Shown: piece after piece, positions 1 through 8,374 of the stretch
How the letters are laid out: each line of letters begins with the position of its first letter
Position numbering within the stretch: position 1 is the first letter of the stretch
NCBI RefSeq assembly: GCF_900292075.1
Contig: NZ_OLMV01000001.1
Location: 682,001 to 746,000 of the forward strand
Source of the DNA: Microbacterium timonense
Lineage (GTDB): Bacteria > Actinomycetota > Actinomycetes > Actinomycetales > Microbacteriaceae
Length of the DNA: 64,000 nt
Direction: 5' to 3'
Translations under genes and position numbers: made by a program
Notes under the pieces: generated by a model
What the model was told of the DNA's origin: nothing
The model's database searches: none
Seen by the model: only the letters and a program-made list of their open reading frames with translations

Positions 1-1
1 C

Positions 2-406
2 ATCTCGAGCGCGATCGCCGTGCCTCAGGCCGCCGGCATCCCGGTGACCCACCGTGGCGTGGCCGGCGCGGTGCATATCGTGAACGGACCGGCAGGCGTG
101 GGTCCGGCGACCATCGCCGCCCTCCATGACGACAGCATCACCACCGTCATCCTCATGGGGGTCGCCGCGCTGCCGCGCATCGTGGCCGACGCGCTGCAGG
201 CGGGAGTGCCATCGGATCGGCCGGTGGCGATCGTGGAGCGCGGCCATCACCACGATCAGCGGACCACGCGCAGCACGCTGGGCGCGGTCGTGATCGATGC
301 CGGCGTCGCCGGCATCCGCAACCCTGCCGTGATCGTCATCGGCGAGGTGGCTCGTGCGGGTCTGCTGCTTTCCCTCCCCCAACTGACAGGTGACGCCGTC
401 CGTTGA
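2..406 (+). CDS. cobA: Uroporphyrinogen-III C-methyltransferase (SUMT), C-terminal fragment
   Basis: The reading frame is open from base 2 and ends at TGA 404-406, so only the last 134 residues are present. SUMT methylates uroporphyrinogen III at C2 and C7 with SAM to make precorrin-2, the route to siroheme. The fragment shows the family signature AxPxxAGIPVTHRG and, near the C-terminus, PVAIVERGHHHDQRTTRSTL, which matches the conserved ERG...QR...TL segment. Siroheme is the cofactor of assimilatory nitrite reductase, which fits the nitrate genes downstream. The stop overlaps the TTG start of the next gene (TTGA), implying translational coupling. The N-terminal half lies outside the window. 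Confidence 0.88.
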   Translation: MSSAIAVPQAAGIPVTHRGVAGAVHIVNGPAGVGPATIAALHDDSITTVILMGVAALPRIVADALQAGVPSDRPVAIVERGHHHDQRTTRSTLGAVVIDAGVAGIRNPAVIVIGEVARAGLLLSLPQLTGDAVR

Positions 407-1539
407 GCTCCGCCACCCGCCCCACCCTCTCGGCCGCGCTCGACGGCTGCACCATCGTCGTCGCCGTGGATCGCCGCTCGCTCGAGCTGGCGGCGGCACT
501 GGAGCGGCACGGCGCCCAGGTGCGGCACGCTCCCGCTCTCACGATCGTGCCGCATATCGACGACGACGCCCTCATCGCGGCGACCCGTGAGCTCATCGCG
601 CGACCACCCGACGTCGTGGTGGCCACCACCGGAGTCGGCTTCCGCGGCTGGATGGAGGCCGCCGACGAGGCGGGACTGCTGGATGACCTCCATGCCGCGC
701 TGGCGGGAGCGCAGATCGTGGCCCGCGGCCCCAAGGCGCGTGGCGCGATCCAGCAGGCCGGTCACACCGCGGACTGGGTGGCCGAGTCCGAGACCTCGGC
801 AGAGCTGGGCGAGTATCTGCTCGCTCAGGGTGTGGACGGCCGGCGCATCGCCGTGCAGCACCACGGGTCGGGGGCCGACGGGCTGGACGAGCTGTTCGCG
901 GGGGCGGGCGGCGACGTGGTGAGCCTCACGGTCTACCGCTGGGGTCCGCCGCCCGACCCCGCGGCCGTCGCACGATCCGTCGTCTGCGCCGCGCAAGGCG
1001 ATGTCGATGCGGTCCTGTTCACCTCGGCCCCCGGGGCCGCCGAGTGGCTCGGAGCGGCCCGCCGCGAGGCCGCGCTGCCGGGCATCGTCGAGCGCGCCGC
1101 GTCGGGCCGGCTGCTTCTTGCGGCGGTGGGCCCGATCACGGCCGGCCCGCTGCGGGACGCCGGCCTGGATCCTCTCGTGGCCGAACGGGGCCGCCTCGGG
1201 TCGCTCGTGCGGGCCGTCGTGACGCATTTCGGTGGCGGCGGCGCCCCGTCGCTGGTCACCGCCGCGGGCAGGATCGAGATGCGCAGCACGGGCATCGTGC
1301 TGGACGGACGATATCTCCCCCTCTCGCGCAGCGGCACGGACCTCATCGGTGCGCTCTTCGACGCGCGCGGGGGTGTGGTGTCGCGCCACCGTCTGCAGAC
1401 CGCGCTGCCGCGTTCGGGCGAGAACACCCACGCCGTCGAGATGGCGGTGGCGCGCCTGCGCGAGGCACTGGCCGTACCCGACCTCGTGAAGACGGTCGTC
1501 AAGCGCGGGTACCGGCTGAACGTCGTGGATCCGGAGTGA
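403..1539 (+). CDS. nnaR: HemD-like/winged-helix nitrogen regulator (NnaR type)
   Basis: 378 aa, starting at TTG within the stop of the SUMT gene. Residues about 10-270 form a uroporphyrinogen-III synthase (HemD) fold. Residues about 289-378 form an OmpR/PhoB-type winged helix, recognisable in LSRSGTDLIGALF and the terminal VKTVVKRGYRLNV. Proteins with this architecture (NnaR of Streptomyces and Mycobacterium smegmatis, Rv0260c) co-activate nitrate/nitrite assimilation genes with GlnR. Its place beside SUMT, narK and the nitrate reductase supports that role here. Whether the HemD half still makes uroporphyrinogen III cannot be told from sequence. A plain HemD annotation would miss the DNA-binding domain. 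Confidence 0.85.
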   Translation: MSSATRPTLSAALDGCTIVVAVDRRSLELAAALERHGAQVRHAPALTIVPHIDDDALIAATRELIARPPDVVVATTGVGFRGWMEAADEAGLLDDLHAALAGAQIVARGPKARGAIQQAGHTADWVAESETSAELGEYLLAQGVDGRRIAVQHHGSGADGLDELFAGAGGDVVSLTVYRWGPPPDPAAVARSVVCAAQGDVDAVLFTSAPGAAEWLGAARREAALPGIVERAASGRLLLAAVGPITAGPLRDAGLDPLVAERGRLGSLVRAVVTHFGGGGAPSLVTAAGRIEMRSTGIVLDGRYLPLSRSGTDLIGALFDARGGVVSRHRLQTALPRSGENTHAVEMAVARLREALAVPDLVKTVVKRGYRLNVVDPE

Positions 1540-1548
1540 GGCGTGCAG

Positions 1549-2265
1549 TCAGGCGGATCGATCGGCCGCATCGGGGGCGCGGTCACCGTCCGGCAGGAGA
1601 TCGGGCCGGTGCGCTCGCGTGCGTTCCAGGCTCCGCTCGTGCCGCCACGCCGCAATGGCGCCGTGATTGCCGCTCAGGAGCACCGGCGGAACGTCCAGCC
1701 CGCGCCAGCTCGCGGGCTTGGTATAGCTGGGGTACTCCAGCAGCCCCGCCTCGTGAGACTCCTCGACGAGGCTCTCGGGGTTGCCCACGACACCCGGGAT
1801 CAGGCGCGACACGGCCTCGATGACCGCCATCGCCGCCACCTCTCCCCCGTTGAGCACGTAATCGCCCAGGCTGATCAGCCGGACGCGGCCGCGCGCGGCG
1901 TAGTGATCCACGACCCGCTGGTCGATCCCCTCGTAGCGCCCGCAGGCGAACACCAGGTGGTGCTCCTGCGCCAGCTCGCGGGCGATCGGCTGCGAGAACA
2001 GCTCCCCCGCCGGCGAGGGCACGAGCAGCACCGCGTCATCGCTGAGCACGGCATCCAGTGCCTCGCCCCACGGTTCCGGCTTCATCACCATGCCGGCCCC
2101 GCCGCCGTACGGGGTGTCGTCGACGGTGCGATGCCGATCGTGTGTCCAGTCGCGCAGATCGTGCACGTGCATGTCGAGGATGCCGCGGTCGCGGGCCTTG
2201 CCGATGAGCGAGACGCCCAGCACGTCGAAGAACGTCGGGAAGATCGTGACGATGTCGACGCGCAT
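1549..2265 (-). CDS. trmD: tRNA (guanine-N1)-methyltransferase TrmD
   Basis: 238 aa. TrmD methylates G37 next to the anticodon in tRNAs reading CNN codons, preventing +1 frameshifts. The start [10 protein letters not shown] at 2265 is chosen because it matches the family N-terminus and has TAGACT 7 nt upstream. The upstream in-frame extension is not conserved. YEGIDQRV and [11 protein letters not shown] form the SAM-binding trefoil knot. The gene normally sits directly after rimM in an rpsP-khpA-rimM-trmD operon. Here it is 6.1 kb from rimM, with narK and the nitrate reductase between them, and it has its own candidate promoter. It converges on nnaR with a 9-nt gap. Confidence 0.95.
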   Translation of the reverse strand: MRVDIVTIFPTFFDVLGVSLIGKARDRGILDMHVHDLRDWTHDRHRTVDDTPYGGGAGMVMKPEPWGEALDAVLSDDAVLLVPSPAGELFSQPIARELAQEHHLVFACGRYEGIDQRVVDHYAARGRVRLISLGDYVLNGGEVAAMAVIEAVSRLIPGVVGNPESLVEESHEAGLLEYPSYTKPASWRGLDVPPVLLSGNHGAIAAWRHERSLERTRAHRPDLLPDGDRAPDAADRSA

Positions 2266-2272
2266 GCCTTCG

Positions 2273-2278
2273 AGTCTA
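2273..2278 (-). promoter_or_regulatory. trmD -10 hexamer (near-leaderless)
   Basis: TAGACT lies 7 nt before the trmD ATG, so transcription would begin at or next to the start codon. No clear -35 is seen. Confidence 0.5.
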
Positions 2279-2349
2279 GAAGGGGCGCGTGTTTCGGACG
2301 TGTGTCGCGGCATCCACCTCCGATCCCGGGAGCGGGTGAACGAGAAGTT

Positions 2350-2401
2350 CCCCGCAGGTAATCGAGCGGGGCGCTGCGACGAAACACCGGATTCCTAGCG
2401 T
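2350..2401 (+). promoter_or_regulatory. narK promoter region with dyad
   Basis: A dyad CCCCGC-N10-GCGGGG (2350-2355/2366-2371) lies just upstream of TAGCGT at 2396-2401, a plausible -10, with no good -35. That arrangement fits an activator-dependent promoter. A GAAAC half-site at 2381-2385 resembles half a GlnR box, but no full GlnR site is visible. The leader to ATG 2446 is about 38 nt and contains GGGAGG. Confidence 0.35.
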
Positions 2402-2445
2402 GGACGCACACTGACCCGCACTGCCCGCTCACTCAGGGAGGCGCC

Positions 2446-3876
2446 ATGACCACCACCGTGCCATCGTCCACGACACCGGCAACCGAGCCGCCGCAGGCAG
2501 CGGCGACGGACGCACCCGTCGCCCTCGTCCGGCGGCCGGGGCGCTGGATCGACGGCTGGAACGCGGAGGACCCGCGATTCTGGCAGGCCCAGGGGCGAGC
2601 GATCGCCCGGCGCAATCTGGGGTGGTCGATCTTCGCCGAGTTCCTCGGGTTCATCATCTGGCAGCTGTGGAGCATCGTCGTCGTGATGCTGCCCGCGGCC
2701 GGCTTCCAGCTCACGAGCTCGGAGTCGTTCTGGCTGATCTCGCTTCCCAGCCTGGTCGGAGCGACGCTGCGCTTCCCCTACACGTTCATGGTCGCGATCT
2801 TCGGCGGCCGCAACTGGACCATCGTCTCGGCCGGTCTGCTTCTGATCCCGGCCGTCCTCCTGGGAATCGTGGTCTCGAATCCCGACACGCCCTTCGGTGT
2901 GCTGCTGCTGGTGGCCGCCCTCGGTGGGGTCGGCGGCGGCAACTTCGCCAGCTCGATGGCGAACATCACGTACTTCTTCCCGCAGAAGGAGAAGGGCTGG
3001 GCACTCGGGCTGAACGCCGCGGGCGGCAACCTCGGCACGTCGGTGGCTCAGTTCGCGGTGCCGATCGTCGTCACCCTGGGCGCGGGTGCGACGTTGAACA
3101 TCTCGCTGGCGGGGTGGATGTGGATCCCTCTCATCCTGCTCGCGATGTTCGGCGCGTGGCGCTTCATGGACAATCTGTCGTCCGCGAAGGCGGATTTCGC
3201 CGGATCGGCCGCCGCGCTGCGCGAGCCGCACCTGTGGGTGATGGCGGTGCTCTACATCGGCACCTTCGGGTCGTTCATCGGTTTCGCCAGCGTGTTCCCC
3301 AAGCTCATCGCGGACCAGTTCCCGGCCTTCTCCACGATCCAGGTGGGACAGGCGGCGGTGTCGCTGGCGTTCCTCGGCGCGCTCGTCGGCTCTCTCGCCC
3401 GTCCCTACGGCGGCCGGCTGGCTGACCGGTTCGGCGGCGCGCGGGTGACTGTCGTCGCCTTCGCGGTCATGGCGCTGGGCGCGCTCACTCTCGTGTGGAC
3501 GCTGCCGCTCGGGCAGTTCGGCGTGTTCCTCGCCTGCTTCCTGGTGCTCTTCGCCGCGACGGGCATGGGCAACGGCTCGACGTACCGGATGATCCCGAGC
3601 ATCTTCGCCGCGCGCAGCCTCGCCCGGGGCATCGAGCCGGGCTCTGCCGCTGCCGCCGCGATGCAGCGCAAGGCAGCGGCCGCGCTCGGCATCATCTCGG
3701 CGATCGGGGCGTACGGCGGGTTCCTCGTGCCGCAGGTCCTCAATGCGTCGCAGCTGGCGACCGGCGCCTACACGGCGGCCTTCATCGGCTTCGTGTGCGG
3801 CTACGTCGTGCTGCTGGCTCTGACGGTGCTCGTGTATGTGATCCCGCGCGCATCGCTCGCCAAGCAGCGCATCTGA
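2446..3876 (+). CDS. narK: NarK-family nitrate/nitrite transporter
   Basis: 476 aa MFS permease with about 12 predicted membrane segments after a Thr/Pro-rich cytoplasmic N-terminus of roughly 45 residues. It imports nitrate and may also export nitrite or exchange the two. Family features visible are the first-helix segment FAEFLGFIIWQLWS, the glycine-rich nitrate signature AALGGVGGGNFASSMANI and the second copy near FAATGMGNGSTYRM. ATG 2446 follows GGGAGGCGCC. It is convergent with the nitrate reductase gene and adjacent to nnaR, so it probably supplies substrate to that enzyme. Confidence 0.92.
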   Translation: MTTTVPSSTTPATEPPQAAATDAPVALVRRPGRWIDGWNAEDPRFWQAQGRAIARRNLGWSIFAEFLGFIIWQLWSIVVVMLPAAGFQLTSSESFWLISLPSLVGATLRFPYTFMVAIFGGRNWTIVSAGLLLIPAVLLGIVVSNPDTPFGVLLLVAALGGVGGGNFASSMANITYFFPQKEKGWALGLNAAGGNLGTSVAQFAVPIVVTLGAGATLNISLAGWMWIPLILLAMFGAWRFMDNLSSAKADFAGSAAALREPHLWVMAVLYIGTFGSFIGFASVFPKLIADQFPAFSTIQVGQAAVSLAFLGALVGSLARPYGGRLADRFGGARVTVVAFAVMALGALTLVWTLPLGQFGVFLACFLVLFAATGMGNGSTYRMIPSIFAARSLARGIEPGSAAAAAMQRKAAAALGIISAIGAYGGFLVPQVLNASQLATGAYTAAFIGFVCGYVVLLALTVLVYVIPRASLAKQRI

Positions 3877-3894
3877 CCGCCCGACACCCCGCAA

Positions 3895-3925
3895 GAGCGG
3901 ATGCCTCGCCTCGAGGCATCCGCTC
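3895..3925 (+). terminator. Hairpin after narK
   Basis: A perfect 14-bp stem (3895-3908 with 3912-3925) has a 3-nt loop and lies 19 nt after the narK stop. There is no T-run, as is common for actinobacterial terminators. It sits between convergent genes and could serve both strands. The stem contains GGATGCC. Confidence 0.6.
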
Positions 3926-3981
3926 CTCGTCGTCCCCCCTGCGCTGCGCGCTTCCTCGCTCCCCGCCCCGCCCCGCACCAG

Positions 3982-4057
3982 CATGTCCCGATTTCGCTCA
4001 GAAAACCGCTGAGGTATGGAGGAAATCGGGACATGAGGGCAGGAGATCGGGACATGA
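3982..4057. repeat. Inverted/direct repeat of CATGTCCCGATTTC
   Basis: CATGTCCCGATTTC at 3982-3995 is repeated as its exact complement at 4022-4035 (26-nt spacer). A third, 1-mismatch copy in the second orientation lies at about 4043-4057. It is in the 353-bp non-coding interval between narK and the nitrate reductase. It could be a REP-like palindrome, a protein binding array or a structured RNA. Function unknown. Confidence 0.6.
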
Positions 4058-4093
4058 CGGCACCGCGGCACCGCAGCACGGCGTCAGCGAGAT

Positions 4094-4216
4094 CGCGCAC
4101 GACTGTAGAGCACGCGGCGCACGGCGGCCAGGCCGCGCACGGCTGTAGGGCCACGCGGCGCACGGCGCCCAGGCCGCGCACGACTGTGAGGCCACGCGGC
4201 GCACGGCGGCCACGGC
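4094..4216. repeat. Three imperfect ~41-bp tandem repeats
   Basis: Units at 4094-4133, 4134-4174 and 4175-4216 share CGCGCACGRCTGT and CACGCGGCGCACGGC, differing by a few substitutions and single-base indels. The units are contiguous, so there are no spacers and it is not a CRISPR. No coding role is evident. It fills the rest of the narK/nitrate reductase intergenic interval. Confidence 0.7.
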
Positions 4217-4229
4217 CCGACGGGCGTGG

Positions 4230-7200
4230 TCAGTAGACGTCGCGGGCGTAGCGGCCCTCGGCGACGAGCCCGCGGACGTACTCGGCCGCGGCGGCGTCGT
4301 CCAGGCCGCCGTGCTGCTGCACGATCATCACGAGCGCCGCCTCGACGTCCTTGGCCATGCGCATCGCGTCACCGCAGACATAGAGGTGCGCGCCGTCCTC
4401 GAGCCATCGCCACACGTGCGCGCCGTGCTCGATCATGCGGTCCTGGACGTAGATCTTCTGCCGCTGATCGCGCGAGAAGGCCAGGTCCAGCCGCGTGAGG
4501 AAGCCGTCCTCACGCATCGCGAGCAGCTCGTCGCGATAGTAGAAGTCCGTCGCCTCGTGCTGTTCTCCGAAGAAGAGCCAGTTGCGCCCGGTGTGACCGT
4601 CGGCGCGGCGGTCGTGGAGGAAGGCCCGGAACGGGGCGATGCCGGTGCCGGGACCGATCATGATCATCGGCGCGTCCGGCGAGGAGGGCGGACGGAACGC
4701 GTTCGAGCGCTGCAGGTAGAGGGGCACCGGGCGCGGTTCTCCGTCGGCGAGGAACGTGGAACAGACCCCTCCCCGGGCGCGACCGGCCTCGGTCTGGAAC
4801 CGTACGACGGAGACGGTGAGCTCCACGGTGTCGGGATCCGTCTTGGGACTGGACGAGATCGAGTACTGACGAGGCTGCAGGCGCCCCAGGACTCCGACCC
4901 ATTCTTCGGCGGTGGCGCGCACCGGGTGGTCCCGCACGAGGTCGACGGCCTGCTGGCTCCACAGGAACTGTTCCAGCCGGCTCTTGTTCTCGCGTCGTAG
5001 AAGAGCGCCGAGCGCGCTGTCACCGCTGCGCTCGGCGATGAAGCGGACCAGGTCAGGGGGCGTCCTGGTGATGTCCAGTCGGGTGCGAAGCGCGTCGGCG
5101 AAACTGCGCTCTTCGCCGTCGATCTCGACGACGGTGCGCGGGGCGATGCCGGTCGCCTCCAGCCACTCCGCGACGACGGAGGGCGCGTTGGCGCACAGGA
5201 CGCCCAGGGCATCGCCGGCCTGATAGGCCGCACCCGAGTCCGCGAGGTCGAAGGCGAACCGCCGCACCTCCTTGCGCGACCCTGCGCCGCTGAGCAGGTC
5301 GTTGCGCACCAGCGGGGCGTGCACGGGGTTCGTGCGACTGAACAGCCGCCGCGCCGGCGGAGCCGCGGCGGCCGCCGGCCCTCCCCCGGCGCTCGTCGTC
5401 TCACCGGCCAGCACGTCGACGAGCCGACTCAGCCAGGCGGCGCGCGCCTGGTCCGCGTCGGGCTCGACGTCGACGCGCTGCAGGAGCGCCGTCGCACCGA
5501 GCTCGCCGAGTCGGGCGTCGAGGCGGCGCCCGTGGCCGCAGAAGTCGTCGTAACTGGAGTCCCCGAGCGCCAGCAGCGCGTACTGCAGCCCCGAGAGCTC
5601 GGGTGCGCCGTCGCTGTTCAACTCGTGCCAGAGCGACGCGGCGTTGTCGGGCGGTCCCCCGTCGCCGAAGGTCGACGTGACGACCACGAGCCGTCGCACC
5701 GTCGCGAGATCGGCTGCCCGCAGTTCCGCCATGCTCTGCGTGCGAACGGGAACGCCCCGCGCGGCCAGCGCCTCGGTGGCTGCGGTGGCGACCTCTTCGG
5801 CCCTGCCCGTCTGCGACCCCCACAGCACCACGACGTCGTCGACGCCGGTCGACGAGGCCGCCGGCACCGCAACCCGTGAGAACGCTCCTGCCAGCACGCC
5901 CTCGAACCATGCGCGTGCCAGGCCGCCGACGGGCGCCTCGGCGGGGAGCACCGGCACCTGGCCGGGTGCCGGGGGCAGGGAGCGCACCGTGGCGAGGAAC
6001 CCGGCGAGGTACGCACCCTCACGGTCGCTCAGCGCAGGCGGGTCGGTCTTCACGCCCGCCTGCGCGAGCGCTGCGTCCGCGGTCGATTCCGACCGCCCGG
6101 GTCCCACGCGGCGCAGCGACACGGCCGCGAACTTGAACTCCGGCTGCGCCGACAGCGGGTCGACGGCGTCGCTGGTGACGGCGTTCACGGTGACGTACTC
6201 GCCGTGCTCGTCGTTCCAGTGGAACGGGGCGAAGAGGTTGCCCGGCTGCACCCGGTCGCTGACGGCAGCGGGAACGACGAACCGACCGCGGCGGGAGGCC
6301 ACCTCGACCTCATCGCCCTCCGCGATCCCGTACCGCTGCGCGTCCAGCGGGTGCACCTCGACGAACGGCCCCGGATGCAGCCTCGCGAGCTGGGCGATCC
6401 TGCCGGTCTTCGTCATGGTGTGCCACTGGTGGGGCAGACGCCCGGTGTTGAGCACCCAGGGATAGTCGTCGTCGGGCAGCTCGGCCGGATCCAGATGGGG
6501 ACGGGCGAGGAACTGCGCGCGACGAGACGGCGTGGCGAACGCCAGCGGCGGGATCGTGCCGTCCTGCTCGACTCGCAGTGACTGGCTGACCCCGTCGTTG
6601 ACGTACCGGATCGGATGCCGCGTCTGTGCGTCGTCCGGCGGCGCCGGCCATTGCACCGGCGTCTCGCGCAGCCGCTCGTACGTCACGCCGCGGAGGTCCC
6701 AACCGGTCTGAGGGTTCCAGAACCGTCTGATCTCGTCGAAGACCTCGGCGCTCGTCTGGAAGTCGAAGCCCGAGAAGCCCATCGCGCGCGCGATCCGGCA
6801 GATGAGCATCCAGTCCGGCAGGGCGTCGCCGGGCGCCGGCACCACGTCGCGGACGAGGGTGAGCGTGCGGTCGCTGTTGACGGTGACGCCTTCCGCCTCC
6901 ACCCACAGCGTCGCCGGCAGCAGGATGTCGGCGTACGCGGTGGTGGCGGTCTCGGTGTAGACGTCCTGGGCGATGACGAGCTCCGCGCGCTCGAGCGCCT
7001 CTATGACCGTCTTGCGGTTGGCCACCGAGGCCACCGGATTGCTGCAGATGATCCAGACCGCCTTGATCTCGCCGTCGGCGGCCCGGCGGAACATGTCGAT
7101 GGTGCCCGCGCCGGACTGGGCCCGGATGGAGCCGGGCGGCAGGTCCCACACGCTCTCGACGAAGGCGCGGTCGCCGGCATCGAAGACGGTCCGCTGGCCG

Positions 7201-8273
7201 GGCAGCCCGGGACCCATGTAGCCCATCTCGCGGCCGCCCATCGCATTGGGCTGGCCGGTGAGCGAGAATGGGCCGCTGCCCGGCCGGCAGATGGCTCCGG
7301 TGGCCAGGTGGAGATTGCAGATGGCGTTCGTCGACCACGTGCCGTGTGTGGACTGGTTCAGGCCCATCGTCCACAGCGTCATCCACTCGCCTGCTTCAGC
7401 GATCCAGCGGGCGGCGGTGCGGATGTCGGCCTCGTCGAGACCCGTCAGCTCGGCGACGCGGGCCGGCGGGTACTCGGCCAGGAGCGGAGCCATGTGCTCC
7501 CATCCCTCGGTGTGGGCGGCGATGAACTCCTCGTCGATGTCGCCGGCAGCCACCAGAAGGTGCAGCAGGCCGTTCAGAAGCGCCAGGTCGGTTCCCGGGG
7601 TGATCTGCAGGAACAGGTCGGCCCGGTCGGCTGTCGCGGTGCGCCGGGGATCGACGACGATGAGCTTCGCGCCCTGCTTGAGACGATCGAGCATGCGCAG
7701 GAAGAGGATCGGGTGGCAGTCCGCGGTGTTCGAGCCGATGACGAAGAACAGGTCGGCGCGATCGATGTCGTCGTACGATCCGGGAGGGCCGTCGGCCCCC
7801 AGCGACTGCTTGTAGCCGGTTCCCGCCGACGCCATGCACAGGCGCGAGTTCGACTCGATGTGGATCCCGCCCAGATAGCCCTTCACCAGCTTGTTCGCCA
7901 GGTACTGCGCCTCCATCGTCATCTGTCCCGAGACGTACAGGGCGATGGCATCGGGCCCGTGCTCTTCGAGGATCGCGCGCAGCCTGGTGGCGGCATCCCT
8001 CACCGCGTCCTCGAGCGGGACGGGCGAGGTCGGCTCTCCCCGGCCGGCACGCACATGGGCGGAGATCATGCGGCCCGGCGCCCGCATGAGCTCGGCGTGG
8101 GTGGCGCCCTTCGTGCACAGTCGTCCGCCGTTGGTCGGATGCGCGCGGTCGCCGGCCACCTTGGCGATGGCGAGCGGATGCCCCGGCTCGGCATCGGTCG
8201 TGGTCACCGAGATGCCGCAGCCGACGCCGCAGTAGGAGCACACGGTGCGAACCGGGGATCGAGCATCACCCAT
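4230..8273 (-). CDS. Fused assimilatory nitrate reductase / flavoprotein reductase
   Basis: 1347 aa, a single-chain nitrate reductase that should carry its own NADPH electron input. Residues 1-60 hold a [4Fe-4S] site (C12, C15, C19, C53). Residues about 60-730 are the molybdopterin oxidoreductase and dinucleotide-binding domains of the NasA type. About 810-950 is a flavodoxin domain (LWGSQTGRAEE, STFGDGGPP). About 975-1190 is the FAD domain (RQYSISSSP, GGVCSTFL). The rest is the NADPH domain (GPGTGIAPFRAF, YVCGDAMRMAKDVE) ending in ARDVY. This is a NasA + CysJ-like fusion, known in actinobacteria as a bifunctional nitrate reductase/sulfite reductase flavoprotein. No nitrite reductase is in the window; it may lie left of base 1. 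Confidence 0.92.
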   Translation of the reverse strand: MGDARSPVRTVCSYCGVGCGISVTTTDAEPGHPLAIAKVAGDRAHPTNGGRLCTKGATHAELMRAPGRMISAHVRAGRGEPTSPVPLEDAVRDAATRLRAILEEHGPDAIALYVSGQMTMEAQYLANKLVKGYLGGIHIESNSRLCMASAGTGYKQSLGADGPPGSYDDIDRADLFFVIGSNTADCHPILFLRMLDRLKQGAKLIVVDPRRTATADRADLFLQITPGTDLALLNGLLHLLVAAGDIDEEFIAAHTEGWEHMAPLLAEYPPARVAELTGLDEADIRTAARWIAEAGEWMTLWTMGLNQSTHGTWSTNAICNLHLATGAICRPGSGPFSLTGQPNAMGGREMGYMGPGLPGQRTVFDAGDRAFVESVWDLPPGSIRAQSGAGTIDMFRRAADGEIKAVWIICSNPVASVANRKTVIEALERAELVIAQDVYTETATTAYADILLPATLWVEAEGVTVNSDRTLTLVRDVVPAPGDALPDWMLICRIARAMGFSGFDFQTSAEVFDEIRRFWNPQTGWDLRGVTYERLRETPVQWPAPPDDAQTRHPIRYVNDGVSQSLRVEQDGTIPPLAFATPSRRAQFLARPHLDPAELPDDDYPWVLNTGRLPHQWHTMTKTGRIAQLARLHPGPFVEVHPLDAQRYGIAEGDEVEVASRRGRFVVPAAVSDRVQPGNLFAPFHWNDEHGEYVTVNAVTSDAVDPLSAQPEFKFAAVSLRRVGPGRSESTADAALAQAGVKTDPPALSDREGAYLAGFLATVRSLPPAPGQVPVLPAEAPVGGLARAWFEGVLAGAFSRVAVPAASSTGVDDVVVLWGSQTGRAEEVATAATEALAARGVPVRTQSMAELRAADLATVRRLVVVTSTFGDGGPPDNAASLWHELNSDGAPELSGLQYALLALGDSSYDDFCGHGRRLDARLGELGATALLQRVDVEPDADQARAAWLSRLVDVLAGETTSAGGGPAAAAAPPARRLFSRTNPVHAPLVRNDLLSGAGSRKEVRRFAFDLADSGAAYQAGDALGVLCANAPSVVAEWLEATGIAPRTVVEIDGEERSFADALRTRLDITRTPPDLVRFIAERSGDSALGALLRRENKSRLEQFLWSQQAVDLVRDHPVRATAEEWVGVLGRLQPRQYSISSSPKTDPDTVELTVSVVRFQTEAGRARGGVCSTFLADGEPRPVPLYLQRSNAFRPPSSPDAPMIMIGPGTGIAPFRAFLHDRRADGHTGRNWLFFGEQHEATDFYYRDELLAMREDGFLTRLDLAFSRDQRQKIYVQDRMIEHGAHVWRWLEDGAHLYVCGDAMRMAKDVEAALVMIVQQHGGLDDAAAAEYVRGLVAEGRYARDVY

Positions 8274-8306
8274 GTCCCCGATGATCCGGCAGGCAGATTC
8301 CGGGAC

Positions 8307-8340
8307 GTTTCCCGCCGTGTTTCCCGCAGATCACATCTGC
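8307..8340 (-). promoter_or_regulatory. Nitrate reductase upstream repeats and dyad
   Basis: Read towards the gene, a perfect dyad GCAGAT-N3-ATCTGC (8326-8340) is followed by two GGGAAAC direct repeats 12 bp apart (8307-8313 and 8319-8325). They end 34 nt before the ATG at 8273. The GAAAC core recalls GlnR/NnaR half-sites. The assignment is inference. Confidence 0.45.
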
Positions 8341-8374
8341 TGCACGCCCGAGCGCGCGGTCTCGTGATGCGGTG

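Noticed and set aside
2395..4071. Minus-strand frame of about 558 codons opposite narK
   Set aside because: Antisense to a clear MFS permease; charged low-complexity translation only.
4094..4216. Possible CRISPR array
   Set aside because: The units are adjacent with no unique spacers and there are no cas genes nearby.
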